Origin: JBBILG01 sp037445085 | GTDB lineage: Bacteria > Pseudomonadota > Gammaproteobacteria > Burkholderiales > Methylophilaceae | Length of the DNA: 5,080 nt | NCBI GenBank assembly: GCA_037445085.1 | Contig: JBBILG010000107.1 | Coordinates: 1 to 5,080, forward strand | Direction of reading: 5' to 3' | Shown: positions 1 to 4,978 of the stretch, piece after piece | How the letters are laid out: each line of letters starts with the position of its first letter | How positions within the stretch are numbered: position 1 is the first letter of the stretch | Translations under genes and position numbers: made by a program | Notes under the pieces: generated by a model | Told to the model about the DNA's origin: nothing | The model's input: only the letters and a program-made list of their open reading frames with translations | Databases searched by the model: none

Positions 1-514
1 AGGAAACCTCGCACACGTCCTCCGCATCGGCCTCGAAGAACAGCACCTGCGCGCAGCCCTCGTTGGCGTAGATCTTGGCCGGCAGCGGGGTGGTGTTGGA
101 GAATTCCAGGGTCACGTGGCCTTCCCATTCCGGCTCGAAGGGCGTTACATTGACGATGATGCCGCAGCGGGCGTAGGTGGATTTTCCCAGGCATACCGTC
201 AGCACGTTTCTGGGGATCCTGAAATATTCCACGGTGCGCGCCAGGGCGAAGGAGTTGGGCGGGATGATGCAGTAGTCCGCATTTACCTCGACGAAGGAAT
301 TGGGGTCGAAGTTCTTGGGATCGACGATGGTACTGTTGAGGTTGGTGAACAGCCGGAATTCGCTGGAGCAGCGGATGTCGTAGCCATAGCTCGAAGTGCC
401 GTACGACACCAGCTTGCGGCCGTCGACTTCCTTCACCTGGTGCGGCTCGAACGGCTCGATCATGCCGTACTGCTTGGCCATGCGGCGGATCCACTTGTCG
501 GATTTGATGCTCAT
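1..514 (-). CDS. dcd: dCTP deaminase, 3' end cut by the window edge
   Basis: Deaminates dCTP to dUTP in the cytoplasm, feeding thymidylate synthesis through dUTPase and thymidylate synthase. The visible 171 residues start MSIKSDKWIRRM and match the 188-residue proteobacterial form of the family rather than the E. coli-length variant. By family knowledge the catalytic region is G-K-S-T-Y-A-R-C-G (residues 110-118, with Ser112 and Arg116) followed by the glutamate in T-L-E-F-S-N (Glu137), which activates water; all are present. The last codons seen read E-D-V-C-E-V-S, so roughly 17-20 C-terminal residues lie left of base 1. Residues 161-166 (EADAED) look slightly longer than in Pseudomonas homologues. 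The start is the ATG at 514, with a modest GAAG ribosome-binding site at 526-529 and a TATAAT box further upstream. The reading frame is intact. Identification is firm. Confidence 0.96.
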   Translation of the reverse strand, partial: MSIKSDKWIRRMAKQYGMIEPFEPHQVKEVDGRKLVSYGTSSYGYDIRCSSEFRLFTNLNSTIVDPKNFDPNSFVEVNADYCIIPPNSFALARTVEYFRIPRNVLTVCLGKSTYARCGIIVNVTPFEPEWEGHVTLEFSNTTPLPAKIYANEGCAQVLFFEADAEDVCEVS

Positions 515-543
515 GCGGTACGTGTCTTCACAAAAGAAGGGGC

Positions 544-549
544 ATTATA
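544..549 (-). promoter_or_regulatory. Candidate -10 box (TATAAT) for dcd
   Basis: A perfect TATAAT on the minus strand lies 29 bases before the dcd ATG. Transcription would start near 537, giving a leader of about 23 bases that still contains the GAAG ribosome-binding site. No good -35 hexamer is seen at 16-18 bp spacing (the 17-bp position reads ATCCCC), so the promoter would need an activator or be weak. Its position, after the aroG stop at 600, suggests that dcd is transcribed on its own. Confidence 0.45.
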
Positions 550-599
550 AGACCGCTGCCGGGCATGGGGATGAATTTCCTGCCGCGCCGTCGGGCCTG

Positions 600-1685
600 T
601 CAGTCGTTGTCGTTGGGCTGGCAGCGCCGGCGCGCGCGCACGCCGGCGGCGAGCACGTCCAGGAGTTTCACGCTGTCCTCCCAGCCCAGGCAAGGGTCAG
701 TGACGGACCTGCCGTATTCCAGGGCGCCGCCGTTTTCCAGCTCCTGACGGCCTTCCTTGAGGTGCGATTCGACCATCACGCCGAAAATGCGCTGTTCTCC
801 CGCGGCCAACTGGTTGGCCACGTCCTGCGCCACTTCCAGTTGGCGCCTGTAGTCGCGGCGGCTGTTGGCGTGCGAGCAGTCGATCATCACGCGCGGCGCC
901 AGGCCGGCGGCGCCCAGCTCGTGGCAGGCGGCATCCACGCCGGCGGCATCGTAATTGGGCTGCCGGCCGCCGCGCAGGATGACGTGGCAGTATTCGTTGC
1001 CGGTGGTGGAGACGATGGCTGCATGGCCGGCCTTGGTCACAGCGAGGAAATGGTGCGGGCAGGCGGCGGCCTTGATGGCGTCCACGGCGATGCGGATGTT
1101 GCCGTCGGTGCCGTTCTTGAACCCCACCGGGCAGGACAGGCCGGAGGCCAGTTCGCGGTGCACCTGGCTTTCTGTGGTGCGCGCGCCGATGGCGCCCCAC
1201 GACACCAGGTCGGCGGTGTACTGCGGCGTGATGACGTCGAGGAATTCGGTGCCGGCGGGCAGGCCCAGCTCGTTGACATCGAGCAGGATGCGGCGCGCCA
1301 GGCGCAGTCCCTCGTTGATGTGGAAGCTGCCGTCCAGGTGCGGGTCGTTGATCAGCCCCTTCCAGCCCACGGTGGTGCGCGGCTTCTCGAAGTACACGCG
1401 CATGACGATGAGCAGATCGGCGGCGAGGCGCTTGCGCTGTTCCAGCAGCAGCCTGGCGTACTCGATCGCTGCGCCGTGGTCGTGGATGGAGCAAGGGCCG
1501 GTGATGACCAGCAGGCGGTCGTCGGAACCATGCAGGATGCGGTGGATCTCCTGGCGCGTGGCGAGGATGTTCTCGGACGTGCGCGCGCTGGCCGTCAGTT
1601 CGGCGAGGATGCGCGAAGGCGGCGCGACTTCCTTGATCTCCTTGATGCGGACGTCGTCGGTGGCCAGTTTGTGCGGCATGTTCAT
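600..1685 (-). CDS. aroG: 3-deoxy-7-phosphoheptulonate (DAHP) synthase, AroG type
   Basis: Condenses phosphoenolpyruvate with erythrose 4-phosphate to DAHP, the first committed step of the shikimate pathway, in the cytoplasm. The 361-residue protein aligns with class I DAHP synthases over its whole length (E. coli AroG has 350). Active-site residues, by E. coli equivalence at an offset of +4, are all present: metal-ligand Cys65 in G-P-C-S-I-H, Arg96 and Lys101 in M-R-V-Y-F-E-K-P-R, Lys190 in G-F-K-N-G-T-D-G, Arg238, His272 in D-C-S-H-A-N, Glu306 and Asp330. Ser184 and Ile152 match the Phe-sensitive AroG paralogue rather than the Tyr-sensitive AroF, which has Pro at the latter site; Phe feedback is therefore inferred. 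The start is uncertain: ATGs at 1697, 1685 and 1679 are all in frame, none has a strong Shine-Dalgarno, and 1685 gives the usual N-terminal length. The C-terminal tail is arginine- and asparagine-rich and a few residues long. Confidence 0.96.
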   Translation of the reverse strand: MNMPHKLATDDVRIKEIKEVAPPSRILAELTASARTSENILATRQEIHRILHGSDDRLLVITGPCSIHDHGAAIEYARLLLEQRKRLAADLLIVMRVYFEKPRTTVGWKGLINDPHLDGSFHINEGLRLARRILLDVNELGLPAGTEFLDVITPQYTADLVSWGAIGARTTESQVHRELASGLSCPVGFKNGTDGNIRIAVDAIKAAACPHHFLAVTKAGHAAIVSTTGNEYCHVILRGGRQPNYDAAGVDAACHELGAAGLAPRVMIDCSHANSRRDYRRQLEVAQDVANQLAAGEQRIFGVMVESHLKEGRQELENGGALEYGRSVTDPCLGWEDSVKLLDVLAAGVRARRRCQPNDND

Positions 1686-1699
1686 AAAACGGCTCATGA

Positions 1700-1716
1700 G
1701 CGGCAATGACGGCCGC
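1700..1716 (-). promoter_or_regulatory. Hairpin in the aroG leader
   Basis: The minus-strand RNA would fold GCGGC-CGTCATT-GCCGC (5-bp stem, 7-base loop), ending two bases before the most upstream reasonable ATG (1697). It is preceded by seven T residues (1717-1723), so it has the wrong order for an intrinsic terminator of aroG-direction transcription. It might shield the 1697 start and favour the 1685 or 1679 start, or be a leader structure that tunes expression. This is a structural reading only. Confidence 0.3.
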
Positions 1717-1735
1717 AAAAAAATCGGAACAGGGC

Positions 1736-1770
1736 ATTTTACCCGGATTTTTCTCACACCCGGATATTTC
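1736..1770 (-). promoter_or_regulatory. Candidate aroG promoter with tandem operator-like repeat
   Basis: A TAAAAT -10-like hexamer occupies 1736-1741 on the minus strand, with a predicted start of transcription near 1729. Immediately upstream lie two near-identical 13-mers, 1741-1753 (plus strand ACCCGGATTTTTC) and 1758-1770 (ACCCGGATATTTC), matching at 12 of 13 positions with a 17-bp period. They cover the space where a -35 box should be, and no good -35 hexamer is present. This suggests a binding site for a regulator on roughly the same side of the helix, but the protein is unknown; it does not match TyrR or TrpR boxes known from enteric bacteria. Confidence 0.35.
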
Positions 1771-1829
1771 ACCGGGGCGCGGCGGCGAGGCGATCCGCGG
1801 ACCGACCGCTGCGCCGGAAGCCCGCCGGG

Positions 1830-2192
1830 CTAGTAGCCCAGCAGGTAGCGGATGAGGTAGTAGGCGCCCAGCGCCATCATGGCGTAGGTGGCGAGCGTGC
1901 CGTAGAATCTGGCCACGCTTTTCTCGTACCGCCGTTCCAGCCGGCGGTGGATGAAGTAGAGGGCCACGCCCGCCACGGCCAGCGTGATCAGGAGCGACAC
2001 GGCGTCCACGCTCAGCAGCCTGTCGGCCGCGCTGGCGAGCAGGCCGTCTTCGCGGAAAATGGCGGCGGTCAGCCCGATGATGCCAATGACGATGAGGACG
2101 AACTGGCCCAGCGCGACGACCAATGGTAGCACGGATTCCGGCCGGTCTGGGATCAGTTCCTTTTTCTTGAACATCCGTCTTCTGGTTGTCAT
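1830..2192 (-). CDS. Small three-helix membrane protein, family not recognised
   Basis: I do not recognise this 120-residue protein. It has a basic N-terminal tail (M-T-T-R-R-R-M-F-K-K-K, residues 1-11), then three likely membrane helices at about residues 21-46, 63-82 and 96-118. A short acidic and polar loop (47-62) separates helices 1 and 2. A strongly basic stretch between helices 2 and 3 (H-R-R-L-E-R-R-Y-E-K, 82-91) would be cytoplasmic by the positive-inside rule, giving an N-out or re-entrant arrangement that conflicts with the basic N-terminus, so topology is unclear. The start is the ATG at 2192, chosen for a good AGGGAG ribosome-binding site (2199-2204) at 6-base spacing; a GTG at 2210 would add six residues but has no such signal. 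It stands between nlpD and aroG with gaps on both sides, so context gives no function. It sits where rpoS is often found in related genomes but has no similarity to a sigma factor. Confidence 0.82.
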   Translation of the reverse strand: MTTRRRMFKKKELIPDRPESVLPLVVALGQFVLIVIGIIGLTAAIFREDGLLASAADRLLSVDAVSLLITLAVAGVALYFIHRRLERRYEKSVARFYGTLATYAMMALGAYYLIRYLLGY

Positions 2193-2198
2193 GTCATG

Positions 2199-2204
2199 CT
2201 CCCT
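2199..2204 (-). promoter_or_regulatory. Ribosome-binding site deciding the start of the membrane protein
   Basis: AGGGAG on the minus strand, six bases before the ATG at 2192. It lies inside the reading frame that would begin at GTG 2210 and so favours the shorter 120-residue product. Confidence 0.7.
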
Positions 2205-2209
2205 GTGCA

Positions 2210-2257
2210 CGCATCATGCGCATCATCCCAGATTATCCATTGGGACGCACGATGATG
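2210..2257 (-). promoter_or_regulatory. Possible promoter/operator before the small membrane protein
   Basis: On the minus strand GATAAT (2232-2237) differs from the -10 consensus at one base. It sits in the loop of an imperfect inverted repeat: TCCCA at 2226-2230 pairs with TGGGA at 2241-2245, and the flanking CATCAT (2221-2226) and ATGATG (2252-2257) are also complementary. Next to it is a 9-bp tandem direct repeat (CGCATCATG at 2210-2218, CGCATCATC at 2219-2227). No -35 box is evident. The symmetry suggests a regulated promoter, but the evidence is weak. Confidence 0.25.
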
Positions 2258-2391
2258 GCGAGGCGTTTTGCGAGTGGCCTGGCGCACCCGCGACAAGCCC
2301 ATGGCCGAGCCCGTTGGTGCGAAGCGGGGGCGCGAAGCCGCCGCAAAACGGCCGCCGGGGCGCGCGCAGGCCCACAGGCCGCTTGATGGAT

Positions 2392-2417
2392 CATCCGGGA
2401 TCATATCAGCCCGGATG
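2392..2417 (-). terminator. Perfect 8-bp stem-loop across the nlpD stop codon
   Basis: CATCCGGG (2392-2399) and CCCGGATG (2410-2417) are perfect inverted copies separated by a 10-base loop that contains the nlpD TGA (2406-2408). In the nlpD transcript this makes a stable GC-rich stem. The following bases on the minus strand read ATCCATCAAG, with no U-run, so it is not a classic intrinsic terminator. It may protect the 3' end or assist termination at the end of the surE-pcm-nlpD cluster. No other terminator is seen before the next gene. Confidence 0.35.
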
Positions 2418-3338
2418 GGCCGGCAGATACATGGCCGGGTCCACCGGCCGGCCGAACCTGCGGATCTCGAAATGCAGCTGCACCTGCGGCGCGTCGCTGT
2501 TGCCCATTTCGGCGATCTTCTGGCCCTTGGCCACGGTCTGCCCCTCCTTGACCAGCAGCCTGCTGTTGTGCGCATAGGCGGAAAGATAGGTGTCGTCGTG
2601 CTTGACGATCACCAGGTTGCCGTAGCCGCGCAGCCCCGAGCCGCTGTAGACCACCCGGCCCGCGGCCGCGGCGAGGACGGGCTGACCCAGCGTGCCGGCA
2701 ATCTTGAGGCCGCGGTTGGCGCCGGTGCTGTCGTTGTAGCCGCTGATGACCTTGCCGGCGGCCGGCCAGCCCCAGTCGATGCCACTTTCTGCCGTGGCGG
2801 AGGGGGGCGGCGCGGGCGGGCGAGCCGGAGCGGGGGCGGGAGCCGGAGCGGCCAAGGCCGCATCGCTGTAGGGCAGGCGGGTGGCGCGCGGCTCGCTGAG
2901 CAGCGGCACCCCGGCAGTCGCCGGGGTCGTGGCCGGGGCAGTCTCATCCAGGGGCCGACCGACCGGGGCGGGTTCGAGGCTGAGCGGCGCGGTGACCACC
3001 GCCTCGGCGGGAGCGGTCGCGGCGGCCGGTGCCGGCGGATGGGTCGGTGCCGCGACCGCCGGCGGCTTGAGGCGCAGCTGCTGGCCGACGCGAATCTGGT
3101 AGGGCGGGCCGATGCCGTTCCAGGCGGCGATGTCCCGGTAGTCGATGCCGTTTTCCAGGCCGATGCTGTACAGGGTGTCGCCCTTCTTCACGATGTGGAA
3201 ATCCGGGCGGGTATCCTGCAGCGCCGGCGCCTTGGCGGCGGGCACCCTGGCAGCCGGCGCGCGCTCGATGACCGGCGCCGGCTGGGTGGTGGCGCACCCA
3301 GCGAGCACGGCGAACGCCAGCCAGAGCAGATGTTTCAT
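2406..3338 (-). CDS. nlpD: NlpD-type lipoprotein: LysM plus degenerate LytM/M23 domain (amidase activator)
   Basis: Probable outer-membrane lipoprotein acting at the septum to activate an N-acetylmuramoyl-L-alanine amidase (AmiC in E. coli) for daughter-cell separation. The 310-residue protein has a signal sequence with lipobox L-A-G-C (Cys15), a LysM peptidoglycan-binding domain at about 47-91, a long Pro/Ala-rich linker (92-185, including an Ala-Pro run at 163-172) and a LytM/M23 domain at about 189-305. In active M23 enzymes the first zinc-binding motif has His and Asp; here the site reads N-R-G-L-K-I-A-G (208-215), so both are replaced, while His257 (Y-A-H-N) and His289 (L-H-F-E-I) remain. 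E. coli NlpD is likewise degenerate at this site, so a regulatory rather than hydrolytic role is expected. The start at 3338 follows GGGAGG at six-base spacing. Its ATG overlaps the pcm TGA by four bases. Low-complexity linker length is the least conserved part. Confidence 0.94.
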   Translation of the reverse strand: MKHLLWLAFAVLAGCATTQPAPVIERAPAARVPAAKAPALQDTRPDFHIVKKGDTLYSIGLENGIDYRDIAAWNGIGPPYQIRVGQQLRLKPPAVAAPTHPPAPAAATAPAEAVVTAPLSLEPAPVGRPLDETAPATTPATAGVPLLSEPRATRLPYSDAALAAPAPAPAPARPPAPPPSATAESGIDWGWPAAGKVISGYNDSTGANRGLKIAGTLGQPVLAAAAGRVVYSGSGLRGYGNLVIVKHDDTYLSAYAHNSRLLVKEGQTVAKGQKIAEMGNSDAPQVQLHFEIRRFGRPVDPAMYLPAHPG

Positions 3339-3991
3339 GCGGTGCCTCCCAGCAATGGTACGAACTTGACGGATTCCAGCCTGCTCTGGCGGAACCCGTC
3401 CTCCGTCCGCTCCACCAGCACCAAGGTCTGTTCGGCGGCGCCGAGCGGGATCACCATGCGTCCGCCCACGGCGAGCTGTCGCAGCAGCGCGTCCGGGATG
3501 TGGGTGGCCGCTGCGGCCATCAGGATACCGTCGAACGGCGCCAGTTCGGGTAGACCCAGGCTGCCGTCGGCAAGTTTCAGTTTGATGTTGCGCGCGCGCA
3601 GCTCGCGCAGGTGATTGCGCGCCTTCATCAGCAAGGGGCCGATGCGCTCCAGCGAATACACCTCCCGCGCGAGCCCGGCCAGCACGGCGGTCTGGTAGCC
3701 GCAGCCGGTGCCGATTTCCAGCACGCGGCCGAGCGGGGTGCCGCCGCGCAGCAGTTCCGACATGCGTGCCACGATCCACGGTTGCGAGATGGTCTGGCCG
3801 TAGCCGATGGGCAGCGAGACATCCTCGTAGGCGCGGGTGGATAACGCCTCGTCCACGAAGATATGGCGCGGGATATCGTTCATCGCGCCGAGCACCACCT
3901 CGTCCCGGATGCCTTGTTCACGCAGGCGCGCCACCATGCGCTGGCGCGTGCGCTGCGAGGTCATGCCGATGCCCTGTCGTACCACACTCAT
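3335..3991 (-). CDS. pcm: Protein-L-isoaspartate(D-aspartate) O-methyltransferase
   Basis: Transfers methyl from S-adenosylmethionine to L-isoaspartyl side chains so that damaged Asn/Asp sites in ageing proteins can revert to aspartate; cytoplasmic. The 218-residue frame shows the family signature G-Q-T-I-S-Q-P (65-71, with the conserved Ser69), the SAM-binding motif I V-L-E-I-G-T-G-C-G-Y-Q (90-100), an acidic post-I residue in Y-S-L-E-R (112-116), and P-F-D-G-I-L near 152-157. The C-terminal K-F-V-P-L is also typical. Two starts compete. ATG 3991 forms a 4-base ATGA overlap with the surE stop but has no Shine-Dalgarno. ATG 3964 (M-T-S-Q-R-T) has AGGG at seven-base spacing and gives 209 residues, close to the E. 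coli length of 208. Coupled translation makes the longer form possible; the shorter one is equally plausible. It sits second in the surE-pcm-nlpD cluster, a common arrangement. Confidence 0.95.
   Translation of the reverse strand: MSVVRQGIGMTSQRTRQRMVARLREQGIRDEVVLGAMNDIPRHIFVDEALSTRAYEDVSLPIGYGQTISQPWIVARMSELLRGGTPLGRVLEIGTGCGYQTAVLAGLAREVYSLERIGPLLMKARNHLRELRARNIKLKLADGSLGLPELAPFDGILMAAAATHIPDALLRQLAVGGRMVIPLGAAEQTLVLVERTEDGFRQSRLESVKFVPLLGGTA
3345..3350 (-). promoter_or_regulatory. Ribosome-binding site of nlpD inside the end of pcm
   Basis: GGGAGG on the minus strand with a six-base spacer to the ATG at 3338. It fixes the lipoprotein start with its lipobox and excludes the much longer open frame that runs back to 3779. 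Being inside pcm, it is translated over by ribosomes finishing pcm. Confidence 0.8.
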
Positions 3992-4731
3992 GGGCTGAGC
4001 CAGCGATTGACCATATCCAGTTGCGAGTAGCGGGTGAGGTCGATCTGCAGCGGGGTGATCGCCGCATACCCATGCTCCACCGCATGGAAATCCGTGCCCT
4101 CGCCGCCGTCCTGGGCGGCGCCGGCGGCCCCCACCCAGTAGACGGCCTCGCCGCGCGGGGTGGTTGAGCGCACTACCGGCTCGGCCTTGTGGCGCTTGCC
4201 CAGGCGGGCGACGCGCAGGCCGAGAAGCTGCTCGTAAGGCCGGTCGGGCACGTTGATGTTGAGCAGCACCGGGGCCGGCAGGGCGGTGGCCTGGTGGCGC
4301 TGCACCAGTTCCGCGACCACCCTGGCCGCCGTGTCGAAATGCTGCGCGCCGTGCTGCGACATGGACACGGCGACGGAGTGGATGTCCAACAGATAGCCTT
4401 CCATGGCGGCGGCCACGGTGCCGGAGTAGATGGTGTCGTCGCCCATGTTGGCGCCGTCGTTGATGCCGGAAATAATCATGTCCGGCACGAAATCCAGCAG
4501 GCCGGTGACGGCCAGGTGCACGCAGTCGGTGGGGGTGCCGTTGACGTAGAAAAAGCCGTTGCCGGCTTCTCGTATGGTGAGCGGGCGATCCAGGGTGAGC
4601 GAGTTGCTGGCGCCGCTGCGGTTGCGTTCCGGCGCCACCACGACGATCTCGGCGAGCGGGCGCAGGGCATCGGCCAGGATGCGAAGGCCGGGAGCGAAAT
4701 AGCCGTCGTCGTTGGAAAGCAGGATGCGCAT
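3988..4731 (-). CDS. surE: 5'/3'-nucleotidase (survival protein) SurE
   Basis: Metal-dependent phosphatase that removes phosphate from 5' and 3' nucleoside monophosphates (and from short polyphosphate in some species), linked to stationary-phase survival. The 247-residue protein has the usual length (E. coli 253). The metal site is complete: Asp8 and Asp9 in M-R-I-L-L-S-N-D-D-G, Ser39 in N-R-S-G-A-S-N, and Asn91 in S-G-I-N. The G-T-P-T-D-C-V motif (65-71) and G-D-D-T-I-Y-S-G-T-V-A-A-A-M-E-G (97-112) are conserved, and the C-terminal T-D-F-x-A-V-E-x-G-Y-A-A-I-T-P-L is typical. The start at 4731 gives the standard N-terminus; no Shine-Dalgarno precedes it, and a TATAAT box ends only six bases upstream, so translation may begin on a leaderless mRNA. 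The stop overlaps the pcm start by four bases. It is the first gene of the cluster and lies 30 bp after a broken receiver-domain gene. Confidence 0.97.
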   Translation of the reverse strand: MRILLSNDDGYFAPGLRILADALRPLAEIVVVAPERNRSGASNSLTLDRPLTIREAGNGFFYVNGTPTDCVHLAVTGLLDFVPDMIISGINDGANMGDDTIYSGTVAAAMEGYLLDIHSVAVSMSQHGAQHFDTAARVVAELVQRHQATALPAPVLLNINVPDRPYEQLLGLRVARLGKRHKAEPVVRSTTPRGEAVYWVGAAGAAQDGGEGTDFHAVEHGYAAITPLQIDLTRYSQLDMVNRWLSP

Positions 4732-4737
4732 GGGCCG

Positions 4738-4758
4738 ATTATAGCGTACCTGCCAGGT
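4738..4758 (-). promoter_or_regulatory. Candidate surE promoter: TATAAT plus palindrome, leaderless geometry
   Basis: TATAAT occupies 4738-4743 on the minus strand. Counting the usual seven bases from its end puts transcription start on the A of the surE ATG (4731). A perfect 11-bp odd palindrome, ACCTGCCAGGT (4748-4758), lies in the spacer just upstream, where a repressor or spacer-binding activator could act. The -35 position at 17-bp spacing reads CATAAA, a poor match, and there is no extended -10 TG. The -10 match and the lack of a ribosome-binding site are seen directly; the leaderless start is inferred. Confidence 0.45.
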
Positions 4759-4761
4759 GAT

Positions 4762-4978
4762 TTATGAGCGCGGCTGTTTTCCCATGCCCGGGGGTGAGGT
4801 AGCTGGCTGGCTACGGCCAAGGGCACGCTTGACTTCGTTGATGAAGTTGCCGTGGTTGAATTCGGATTTTTCCATGACTTGTAGTACCTGCCCGTGCAGT
4901 TGTTCCCGTTCCAAGGGCGTCAGTTGTTTGGCGGTCAGGATGATGATAGGGATACTGGCCGTTTGCGGTGACATCTTC
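4762..4978 (-). pseudogene. C-terminal remnant of a response-regulator receiver (REC) domain
   Basis: The last 70 or so codons read as the second half of a receiver domain: beta-4 with the switch threonine (I-P-I-I-I-L-T-A-K), helix 4 (L-T-P-L-E-R-E-Q-L-H-G), beta-5 with the conserved lysine (V-L-Q-V-M-E-K-S) and helix 5 (N-F-I-N-E-V-K-R-A-L), then an 18-residue Ser/Pro/Lys tail before TAA at 4762-4764. The L-T-P-x-E-R-x-x-L-x-G-x-V wording is common in receivers at the C-terminus of hybrid histidine kinases. The first half, with the acidic pair and phospho-accepting aspartate, is absent: receiver similarity stops at about 4978, where IS-like sequence begins. An open frame from ATG 5064 runs through the junction and could express a chimeric 100-residue protein, and an internal ATG at 4974 also exists; neither could be phosphorylated. 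The neighbour surE starts 30 bp downstream. Calling it a broken gene rather than a partial domain of unusual design is inference. Confidence 0.6.

Noticed and set aside
396..1709. 437-codon open frame on the plus strand opposite aroG
   Set aside because: It is rich in Gly/Ala/Val/His/Arg and shows no domain. The minus-strand frame is unmistakably DAHP synthase. Long antisense frames are expected in high-G+C genes.
1700..1723. Stem plus A/T run near aroG as an intrinsic terminator
   Set aside because: On the minus strand the T-run precedes the stem, and on the plus strand the stem is followed by A residues. Neither order makes a terminator.
1686..1772. Longer aroG start at 1772
   Set aside because: It would add 29 residues not found in AroG homologues and would place the candidate promoter and repeat inside the coding sequence. 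It lacks family support.
1820..1830. GCCCGCCGGGC palindrome after the small membrane gene as a terminator
   Set aside because: The stem is only four to five base pairs and the minus strand continues TTCCGG without a U-run. It also overlaps the stop codon, so it is most likely chance in GC-rich DNA.
2211..2405. Possible small gene or rpoS remnant in the gap after nlpD
   Set aside because: Frames here read as Arg/Pro/Ala-rich noise on both strands. No sigma-factor motif or ribosome-binding site is seen, and the interval holds only the inverted repeats noted above.
2268..3614. 448-codon open frame on the plus strand opposite nlpD and pcm
   Set aside because: It has low-complexity Gly/Arg composition typical of an antisense shadow. 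It crosses the gap and two confirmed genes, and has no ribosome-binding site or recognisable motif.
3339..3779. Upstream extension of the nlpD frame to 3779
   Set aside because: The extension runs through pcm in another frame and would bury the signal peptide and lipobox. The ATG at 3338 has GGGAGG at six bases.
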